Shown here: positions 57,921-64,000 of the stretch, piece by piece
How the letters are laid out: every line of letters begins with the position of its first letter
How positions within the stretch are numbered: position 1 is the stretch's first letter
Origin: Sinorhizobium sp. 8-89
GTDB taxonomy: Bacteria; Pseudomonadota; Alphaproteobacteria; Rhizobiales; Rhizobiaceae
Assembly (NCBI RefSeq): GCF_030124325.1
Contig: NZ_JASKLR010000001.1
Coordinates: 396,190 to 460,189, forward strand
DNA: 64,000 nt
Reading direction: 5' to 3'
Position numbers and translations under genes: made by a program
The notes under the pieces: model-generated
Seen by the model: the letters and a program-made list of their open reading frames with translations, nothing else
Told to the model about the DNA's origin: nothing
The model's database searches: none

Positions 57921-58928
57921 ATGTCTAATCCCGTCCTGGTCGAGGTAACGCGCGGAAATCTCGTCGAAAGCCGCCATCGCGGTATGGTCATCGCCGTCGA
58001 TGGGGACGGCGACACCGTGTTTTCATTGGGCGATATTGATGGCGCCATCTTCCCGCGTTCGGCCTGCAAGGCCATGCAGGCGCTGCCGCTGGTCGAAAGC
58101 GGAGCGGCGGATGCCTACGGGTTCGGCGCCAAGGCGCTGGCGCTCGCCTGTGCCTCGCATTCCGGCGAGCCGGAGCATGTGGCGCTCGCGGCGGAGATGC
58201 TGGCGGCGGCCGGCCGTGACGTCGATGCGCTGGAATGCGGCGCCCACTGGTCCTTCGACCAGAAGGCGTTGATCGCGCAGGCGCGTTCGATCGAAGCGCC
58301 GAGCGCCCTGCACAACAATTGCTCCGGCAAGCACGCCGGCTTCGTCTGCGCCTGCTGCCATTCGGGCACGGAAGTCCGTGGCTATGTCGGCTACGACCAT
58401 CCGATCCAGCAGGAAATCCGCGGTGTCATGGAAAGTCTTACGGGGGCGATCCTTGCGCGCGACAATTGCGGGGTCGATGGCTGCTCGATCCCCACCTATG
58501 CCGTACCCCTGAAGGGGCTCGCCCATGGCTTCGCCAAAATGGCCACAGGGGCGGGGCTTGCGGCGGAGCGGTCCCGCGCGTCCAGGCGTCTGGTCGAGGC
58601 TTGCATGGCCGAACCCTTCTACGTTGCCGGCACCAAGCGTGCCTGCACGCGGCTGATGAAGATCGCGCCGGGCCGCATCTTTGCCAAGACCGGTGCCGAA
58701 GGCGTCTTCTGCGCGGCAATCCCCGACAAGGGGATCGGCATTGCGCTCAAATGCGAGGACGGCACGACCCGCGCCGCCGAGGCGATGGTTGCCGCGACGC
58801 TTGCGCGGTTCTTCGCCGATGAACCGCAGATCCACACGGCGCTGATGGCGCAAGCCAACCATCCGATGCGCAACTGGAACGGCGTGCATGTCGGCGACGT
58901 GCGCGTGACGGAGGCGTTTGGGGCGTGA
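57921..58928 (+). CDS. Asparaginase, class 3 (rhizobial zinc type)
   Basis: 335 residues from ATG 57921 (MSNPVLVEVTRGN) with GAGG upstream. Pfam asparaginase_II family. S47 and K50 in FPRSACKAMQALP, C134 and K137 in NNCSGKHAG and C188 in GCSIPTYAVP line up, one position lower, with the Ser48, Lys51, Cys135, Lys138 and Cys189 of the Rhizobium etli enzyme as I recall them. It hydrolyses asparagine to aspartate and ammonia in the cytoplasm. The divergent DeoR gene ends five bases after it (convergent). Confidence 0.92.
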   Translation: MSNPVLVEVTRGNLVESRHRGMVIAVDGDGDTVFSLGDIDGAIFPRSACKAMQALPLVESGAADAYGFGAKALALACASHSGEPEHVALAAEMLAAAGRDVDALECGAHWSFDQKALIAQARSIEAPSALHNNCSGKHAGFVCACCHSGTEVRGYVGYDHPIQQEIRGVMESLTGAILARDNCGVDGCSIPTYAVPLKGLAHGFAKMATGAGLAAERSRASRRLVEACMAEPFYVAGTKRACTRLMKIAPGRIFAKTGAEGVFCAAIPDKGIGIALKCEDGTTRAAEAMVAATLARFFADEPQIHTALMAQANHPMRNWNGVHVGDVRVTEAFGA

Positions 58929-58932
58929 CCCT

Positions 58933-59685
58933 CTACGCCATGATCAGTGCGGTGGAGCCGTCGCGATAGGGTGACAGGGCTTCGGCTGCCATGTCCGCCG
59001 GCACGACGAGGCCGGTAAGTTCGCTGACGCTCATGATGCGGTGAGGGGAGGCTGCGCCGAATTTCTCCGGTGTCGCGAGCACATAGGTTTCTGCGGACTG
59101 CCGGGCGATTGCCCGTTTTATCGCCGCTTCTTCGTAGTCTCCGGTCGAAAGCCCATGCGCCGGATGAATGGCAGTGACCCCGAGGAAGAAGATGTCGACG
59201 CGGATCTGTTCGATTGCGGCGACCACCGCCGTCCCCGTCGCCACCATAGAATGTTTATAGAGCCTGCCGCCGATCAGGATCACCTCGGCGTCGTGTTTTT
59301 CGAGCTCGGCGGCGATCGTCGGACTGTGCGTGACGATGGTCGACCGTAAGTCGCGCGGCAAGGCGCGAGCAAATTCCGCATTGGTCGTGCCGCCGTCGAG
59401 AAAGACGGTTTGCCCGGGCTTGACGAGGTCCGCCGCCCGTCGTCCGAGCCGGCACTTGAGGTCGCTGGCGATCGCTTGGCGGGCGGCGAAATCCGGAAGC
59501 GGCGGCGTCAGCGGCAGCGCGCCGCCGTGAACCCGCTTCAACAGGCCTTCGGCCGCCATTTCCCTGAGGTCGCGACGGATCGTGTCTTCCGAAAGCCCGA
59601 GTTCGTCGGCGAGCGCCTTGGCAACGATTTGCCCGTCGCGGGCAAGCCTTGTCGAAATCATCGCTCGTCTGTGTGTCGTCAGCAT
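58933..59685 (-). CDS. DeoR-family transcription regulator
   Basis: 250 residues. HTH at 5-58 (MISTRLARDGQIVAKALADELGLSEDTIRRDLREMAAEGLLKRVHGGALP) and the DeoR sensor (FLDGGTTNAEFARALP, IGGRLYKHSMVATG). DeoR proteins respond to phosphorylated sugars. It is convergent with asparaginase and divergent from the DUF4406 gene, the likelier target. Target sugar unknown. Confidence 0.9.
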   Translation of the reverse strand: MLTTHRRAMISTRLARDGQIVAKALADELGLSEDTIRRDLREMAAEGLLKRVHGGALPLTPPLPDFAARQAIASDLKCRLGRRAADLVKPGQTVFLDGGTTNAEFARALPRDLRSTIVTHSPTIAAELEKHDAEVILIGGRLYKHSMVATGTAVVAAIEQIRVDIFFLGVTAIHPAHGLSTGDYEEAAIKRAIARQSAETYVLATPEKFGAASPHRIMSVSELTGLVVPADMAAEALSPYRDGSTALIMA

Positions 59686-59778
59686 CGATTGCCTCTTGAT
59701 TAGTCACGATATTGCATGAATATTCATGACAATTCCAGAATTATCTGGAAGTTTCGTGCAAAAACCATGGAGAAAGTC

Positions 59779-60150
59779 ATGCTAATTCTGATTGCCGGCC
59801 CCTACCGCTCCGGAACGGGGGACGATCCATCGAAAATGGCGGAAAACTTGAAGCGTCTGGAGGAGCCGTCCTATGCGCTCTTCAAGGCTGGGCATGTGCC
59901 GATGATCGGGGAGTGGGTGGCCTTGCCCGTGTGGCATGCGGCCGGCGGAAACCGGGTGGGCGACGATCTTTATGAGGAGATCTTTCATCCCGTTGCCGGC
60001 CGGTTGCTTGCGCTCTGCGACGCCGTCCTGCGCTTGCCGGGCGAGTCGAAAGGCGCAGATAATGATGTGCGCATCGCCCGCGAGCGCGGCATTCCGGTCT
60101 ACGGCCGCCTTGAAGACGTGCCGGGCTGTGCAGGGACGATAGCCGCGTGA
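59779..60150 (+). CDS. DUF4406 (nucleoside 2-deoxyribosyltransferase-like) protein
   Basis: 123 residues from ATG 59779, with GGAG upstream; an ATG at 59767 is weaker. MLILIAGPYRSGTGDDPSKMAENLKRLEEPSYALFKAGHVPMIGEWVALP is the DUF4406 pattern, related to deoxyribosyltransferases. The predicted Glu is plausible in GADNDVRIARERGIPVYG. Divergent from the DeoR gene, so a link with (deoxy)ribose is possible. Confidence 0.75.
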   Translation: MLILIAGPYRSGTGDDPSKMAENLKRLEEPSYALFKAGHVPMIGEWVALPVWHAAGGNRVGDDLYEEIFHPVAGRLLALCDAVLRLPGESKGADNDVRIARERGIPVYGRLEDVPGCAGTIAA

Positions 60151-60271
60151 CCGAAGGCCCGGCGGATCATAGACGCCGGGCCGCTTCGGGACCTTGTAAA
60201 CCGCGGCAATTTCATTTCTTCTGCTGGCGAATTTGCGGGTGCCGAACCGCCGCGACATTATGGGAGGCAGA

Positions 60272-60895
60272 ATGATGCTGAAACTGTTTTATGCCCCGGG
60301 AACCTGCTCGCTCGCTTCGCATATCGCGCTCGAGGAAGCGGGCGCCTCCTACGAGGCGCGACGCGTCGATTTCGCCAAGGCCGAACAAACCACGCCGGAA
60401 TATCTTGCCGTCAACCCAAAAGGCCGGGTTCCGGCTTTGGTGACCGACCACGGCGTGCTCACCGAAACCCCGGCCATCCTGGCCTATATCGCCCAGAGCT
60501 TTCCAGACCGCCGTCTTGCGCCGCTTGACGATCCGTTTGAGTTCGCACGGCTGCAATCCTTCCTGAGCTATCTCTGCTCCACCGTGCACGTGGCCCACGC
60601 GCATGCGCGACGCGGTGCCAGATGGGCAGACGATCCGGCGGCGCATGAGGCGATGAAGGCGAAGGTGGCATCAAACATGGGCGACTGCTTCGCGCTCATC
60701 GAACGCGACATGTTCGCCGGCCCTTTCGTCATGGGAGAGGATTATACGATCGCAGATCCTTATCTCTTCACGATCGCCAACTGGCTGGAGGCGGATGGCG
60801 TCGATCCGGGGCGTTTCCCGAGGGTTCTCGACCACCGCAACCGCATGGTCGCACGACCGGCCGTCGCCAAGGTGCTGGCTGCGGTCCAGGCATAG
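60272..60895 (+). CDS. Glutathione S-transferase (beta/theta-like)
   Basis: 207 residues from ATG 60272 behind GGGAGG. Thioredoxin fold N-terminus MMLKLFYAPGTCSLASHIALEEAG with Cys11-like CSL (beta class), cis-Pro in GRVPALV, and TETPAILAYI. The C-terminal helical domain includes YTIADPYLFTIANW. It conjugates glutathione to electrophiles. Substrate unknown. Confidence 0.93.
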   Translation: MMLKLFYAPGTCSLASHIALEEAGASYEARRVDFAKAEQTTPEYLAVNPKGRVPALVTDHGVLTETPAILAYIAQSFPDRRLAPLDDPFEFARLQSFLSYLCSTVHVAHAHARRGARWADDPAAHEAMKAKVASNMGDCFALIERDMFAGPFVMGEDYTIADPYLFTIANWLEADGVDPGRFPRVLDHRNRMVARPAVAKVLAAVQA

Positions 60896-60965
60896 GGCAA
60901 TTCCAGGAAAGGCGTGTAGTGTTTTTCCGTCCGCATTTGCGTTGTTTCAAGGGAGTTTAAGCGTT

Positions 60966-61328
60966 TCAACGATCCGGGGAGCCGAGGCGACGTGCGAGGC
61001 GTTCCGGCGCTTTTTCGCGCCAGGCCGCGATCAGGCGTTGCGTCAGTGTTTCGTCGTCAATTGCGGCGAGCCTCACCAGCATTGCGGGCCAGCCTTTGTA
61101 GTGGTCGGTCTCGAAGAACAGGGATGGATCGAGTTCCATCAGCATCTCCTTCTCGTCGAGCGCGCACATCACCACCAGTGTCTCTGCGTCCTTCATCCGC
61201 GCGAAACTCTTGCCTTTGACGAGGAGGGCCGGCGTCCCGTAGGACGTGCCGACCGCCGTTTCCGGCAGGCCAGCCGCCTCCGCCAGCCGCCGTACACGCT
61301 CGAAAGAACGTCCGAGATCATCGCTCAT
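60966..61328 (-). CDS. MmcQ/YjbR family protein
   Basis: 120 residues, short CyaY-like fold proteins. MSDDLGRSFERVRRLAEAAGLPETAVGTSYGTPALLVKGKSFARM and DPSLFFETDHYKGWPAMLVRLAAI match the family. DNA-binding has been proposed but not proven. It is 58 bases upstream of the small gene on the same strand. Confidence 0.85.
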   Translation of the reverse strand: MSDDLGRSFERVRRLAEAAGLPETAVGTSYGTPALLVKGKSFARMKDAETLVVMCALDEKEMLMELDPSLFFETDHYKGWPAMLVRLAAIDDETLTQRLIAAWREKAPERLARRLGSPDR

Positions 61329-61386
61329 GCATCACCATCGCTTGCGCGAAGCGCATCGAAGTCGCGTCCCATAGTCTATCCTCAGG

Positions 61387-61581
61387 TCAGAAGCAATCGC
61401 AATGATCGGGCGCGGCCCGCGGCCAGGGCCATCCCGGAAACGGCAGGTCGGCAAGTTCGCGCTCTTCCATGCGAGCGAGATCCGGGTGCTGCAACGGATC
61501 GCGTTGCCAGGCGAGCGGTGTCTCGGCACGATCGCCGTGGGTCAATGAGGCACGCTTGAGCATCGTTAGAATCTTCAGCAT
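61387..61581 (-). CDS. Small hypothetical protein
   Basis: 64 residues with AAGGGTGATC upstream of ATG. MLKILTMLKRASLTHGDRAETPLAWQRDPLQHPDLARMEERELADLPFPGW contains HPDLARMEERELADLPF, a pattern I associate with a short rhizobial conserved protein, but no domain is known. Divergent from the LysR gene by 90 bases. Confidence 0.5.
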   Translation of the reverse strand: MLKILTMLKRASLTHGDRAETPLAWQRDPLQHPDLARMEERELADLPFPGWPWPRAAPDHCDCF

Positions 61582-61671
61582 GACGGATCACCCTTTCGAT
61601 AGGACCCAGCATCCGCTCGTCACGGCAGGATTTCAATTGAGATTGCCGGCCGTTCGTTTTAGAAAAACTAT

Positions 61672-62595
61672 ATGAAGGAACTGAACACAGTCCACCTTAA
61701 CGGCCTGCGTGCCGTCGAAGCCGCTGGCCGCCTCGGCTCGCTCGCAGGCGCTGCGGCAGAACTCGGCGTCACGGCCGGCGCCGTCAGCCAGCAGATTGCC
61801 AAGACGGAAGCGCAACTTGGCCGCATGCTTTTCGAGCGTACCGCCCGCGGGCTCGTCGCAACGGATTTCGGGCGCCTGTTCCTTGTGCGGCTCTCGAGTG
61901 CCTTCGGAGAGCTTTCCGAGGCGGTGGTATCGGCGCGGCGCCGCGATGAATCGGTGCTGACGATCTCCGTTGCCCCGGTCTTCGCGGCCCGGTGGCTGGT
62001 TTATCGGTTGAACCGCTTTGCCGAGCGGCATCCGGATATCCGGCTGAGGATCGACGCGACGACGACGCTCGTCAATCTGGATACTTCCGACGTCGATGTT
62101 GGCATCCGCGTCGGCGCCGGTGACTGGCCAGGTGTCCATGCCGAACTCCTGCTGGAGCAGGAGATCTTCCCCGTCTGTTCGCCGAGCTTGGCCGCGGATC
62201 TGCGTGTGCCTGCAGATATTCTAAAGCTGCTGGCGGTGATCGACGGCCACTCGATGTTCACATGGGAAGTGTGGTTCAAGGAGGCTGGCCTTTCGGGTTC
62301 GCAGATGACGGTGCGCCACACCTTCAACGAAGCCTCGCTCGTGCTTGACGCGGCAATTGCCGGGCAGGGGGTCATGCTCGCCTGGCAGACGCTCGCAGGC
62401 TTTGCCGTAACCGAAGGCAGTCTGGTTGCGCCGTTCGACATCCGGGCAAAAACCGGCTTCGGCCACTATTTCGTGCGCTCGCCATCCCGGCGCGAGAGCA
62501 AGGCCGCCCTGGCTTTCAAGCGCTGGGTGCGCGATGAGGTCGAAGAGGGAATGCGCCTGCTTGACGCCAAGATCGCCGGCTATTCCGGCAAGTGA
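61672..62595 (+). CDS. LysR-family regulator (GcvA-like)
   Basis: 307 residues. HTH at 5-65 (LNGLRAVEAAGRLGSLAGAAAELGVTAGAVSQQIAKTEAQLG), linked to a periplasmic-binding-like effector domain (90-300) with ISVAPVFAARWLVYRLNRFAERHPDI. GcvA-type features such as LFERTARGL are present. It may regulate the divergent small gene or the neighbouring glutathione S-transferase. Confidence 0.92.
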   Translation: MKELNTVHLNGLRAVEAAGRLGSLAGAAAELGVTAGAVSQQIAKTEAQLGRMLFERTARGLVATDFGRLFLVRLSSAFGELSEAVVSARRRDESVLTISVAPVFAARWLVYRLNRFAERHPDIRLRIDATTTLVNLDTSDVDVGIRVGAGDWPGVHAELLLEQEIFPVCSPSLAADLRVPADILKLLAVIDGHSMFTWEVWFKEAGLSGSQMTVRHTFNEASLVLDAAIAGQGVMLAWQTLAGFAVTEGSLVAPFDIRAKTGFGHYFVRSPSRRESKAALAFKRWVRDEVEEGMRLLDAKIAGYSGK

Positions 62596-62610
62596 TGCCG
62601 CCCGTCGCTC

Positions 62611-63270
62611 TTATTCCGGCTCTTTCAGCCGCTCCTCCATCATCGCCTTGAAGCAAGGACGCGCCTGGCAACGCGCAAGCCACGCCTTGACGTGCGGATG
62701 CCTGTCGAACAACGCCGTCTGGCTCATAGTGTAGCGAAAGACCTCGGCGAGGTTGAGATCGGCGACCGTGAAGCGGTTGCCGACGACATAGTCGCGGCCT
62801 TTGAGATGCGTTTCGAGAACACGGAAGGCTTTCTCGAGTGATTGGGCACAAGCGGCGATGCGTGCCTGACCTTCGGGCGTATTTTCGATGCCATTGTCAT
62901 AGGCGAGAATGATCTTGACCGCATGCGGCTCCACCTCGGTTGCCGCCCACATCGTCCAATTGCCCATCTGCCCTTCCTCGCCGAGATCGGCCGGTGCGAG
63001 AGGACCGCCATATTTGCGGGCGAGATAGAGATTGTTGGCGAGCGATTCCGTGAGGATCAGGCCGTCATCGTCGATCGCCGGAATGAGACCCATAGGATTG
63101 ATGGCAAGGAAGTCCGGCGACTTGGTGTTGAGCGGTGCATCCGCGGCCAGCGGATTGGCGACGCGGCGCGCCTGGATCACCGGAACAGATGTGAAGGGAA
63201 TGCCAAGCTCGCGCGCCATCCAGTAGTTGCGCGACGCGCGCGAACGATAAACTCCGTAGATTGTCAGCAT
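62611..63270 (-). CDS. Glutathione S-transferase
   Basis: 219 residues. [53 protein letters not shown] and the C-terminal [20 protein letters not shown] are the GST pattern. The motif YRSRASRN places Ser/Arg where beta-class enzymes have Cys. Convergent with LysR by 15 bases. Substrate unknown. Confidence 0.92.
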   Translation of the reverse strand: MLTIYGVYRSRASRNYWMARELGIPFTSVPVIQARRVANPLAADAPLNTKSPDFLAINPMGLIPAIDDDGLILTESLANNLYLARKYGGPLAPADLGEEGQMGNWTMWAATEVEPHAVKIILAYDNGIENTPEGQARIAACAQSLEKAFRVLETHLKGRDYVVGNRFTVADLNLAEVFRYTMSQTALFDRHPHVKAWLARCQARPCFKAMMEERLKEPE

Positions 63271-63540
63271 CCCGGCTCCCCTCCGTCTGTTCGATGCGCC
63301 ACTTCATATGCGATCGCAGGCGGCGACAGAAGCGTGCCCCTTTGATGTTGCTCATGAAATGTTTTGATGAAACGCAACCAACGTGCTCGCTCTGGTCGCG
63401 GCAACATCCAGTGTCGCGATCCACTCTGCAACCTTTAGACGATTTTTTCCGGCGACATTTAGAGAAGTATAACCTCTATTGGCTAGAGCTGAGACTGGAA
63501 CGACCAACGGATATTTGCGCTGCTCTTCCGGAGGCTTTGC

Positions 63541-64000
63541 TTGGCAAGGAAAACGTCTCGCAATACTCGCTATGCCGCCCTCAATGCTGGCGACAACGCG
63601 GAGACGCGTCGGCTGATCGAGGCCAGCAACCGGCTGGCGGATGAGGTGGCCCGCATTTTCCCGTCCGAGCCGGACATCGCCGATCGTCATTATTGGCTGG
63701 AGACGATGATCAATCATGTCCCGGACTACATCTATGCCAAGGACACGAAAGGCCGCTTTCTTATTGCCAATGAGGTGACGGTGGCCGACAACGGGCTCGA
63801 AAGCCTGCACGATCTCGTGGGCAAGACCGATTTTGACCTGCACCCGACGAAGTTCGCCCAGGCTTTCGCCGACGTGGAACAGCGAGTGATCGAGACTGGC
63901 GAGCCGATCTTCGGCATCGAAGAGCGGGCCATGGTTACCAAGGGGCGCGATCGCTGGTTGATGACGTCCAAGGTGCCGCTACGCAACAAGGGCGGCAAGA
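63541..64000 (+). CDS. PAS-domain sensor protein, 3' end beyond window
   Basis: At least 153 codons from TTG 63541, six bases after GGAGG. The frame runs to the window edge. A PAS fold begins near residue 60 (WLETMINHVPDYIYAKDTKGRFLIANE, GKTDFDLHP, RAMVTKGRDRWLMTSKVPLRNKGGK). The output domain is outside; GGDEF/EAL, histidine kinase and adenylate cyclase are all possible. Not an ATG start, but no alternative has a comparable RBS. Confidence 0.75.
   Translation, partial: MARKTSRNTRYAALNAGDNAETRRLIEASNRLADEVARIFPSEPDIADRHYWLETMINHVPDYIYAKDTKGRFLIANEVTVADNGLESLHDLVGKTDFDLHPTKFAQAFADVEQRVIETGEPIFGIEERAMVTKGRDRWLMTSKVPLRNKGGK

Overview
This window looks like chromosomal DNA of an alphaproteobacterium of the order Hyphomicrobiales, most probably Sinorhizobium/Ensifer. 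The support is high G+C throughout, a CcrM-type cell-cycle methyltransferase, a BioR-type biotin regulator with its boxes, a four-gene bet locus that includes choline sulfatase, GGAAC-N18-TT promoters of the rhizobial general stress sigma factor type, and several families of palindromic intergenic repeats of the RIME kind. There is no integrase, transposase, plasmid replication gene, phage module or CRISPR array. Most of the window is core chromosome in short operons.

Layout. 0-6.4 kb: membrane PAS-GGDEF protein (cut by the window start), RimJ-like acetyltransferase, M16 peptidase and thrC on the minus strand, then a small lipoprotein. 6.4-8.6 kb: branched-chain amino-acid binding protein and a HAD phosphatase. 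8.7-10.7 kb: biotin locus (bioR, three BioR boxes, bioY, DUF1284). 10.7-12.1 kb: ArsR-like regulator divergent from two small dimeric-barrel proteins. 12.2-24.7 kb: ccrM, an RTX protein, HAD and mutY, then the conserved run DciA-like, DsbA-like lipoprotein, smc and ppdK. 24.7-28.1 kb: small conserved proteins, an MBL-fold hydrolase and tRNA-Gln(TTG). 28.2-32.0 kb: paoABC-like periplasmic aldehyde oxidoreductase.

32.2-40.2 kb is the least ordinary part. It is an island of small hydrophilic and membrane proteins of stress type. Five perfect GGAAC-N18-TT motifs, two of them overlapping on opposite strands, lie in front of its genes, so the island is probably a contiguous piece of the RpoE2/EcfG general stress regulon. 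40.4-42.7 kb holds a cupin, a lipoprotein, tRNA-Pro(CGG) and tiny ORFs.

42.8-46.1 kb is cysH-cysD-cysN (sulfate assimilation). 46.4-47.3 kb is a secreted small protein with a membrane partner. 47.4-53.0 kb is betI-betC-betB-betA (choline sulfate to glycine betaine), with a BetI-type palindrome upstream and two copies of a palindromic element inside the operon. 53.1-56.7 kb holds an HdeD-like membrane protein, an EAL-CBS-GGDEF protein and a quinone oxidoreductase. 56.7-63.3 kb holds a structured small-ORF transcript candidate, a DUF3750 protein, a zinc-type (class 3) asparaginase, DeoR and LysR regulators, a DUF4406 protein and two glutathione S-transferases. A PAS-domain sensor is cut by the window end.

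I found no clearly new multi-gene system. The best leads are the stress-sigma island with its unknown proteins, the Cys-rich DUF1284 protein in the biotin operon, the structured 23-codon ORF transcript near 56.9 kb, and repeats that supply stop codons of neighbouring genes.
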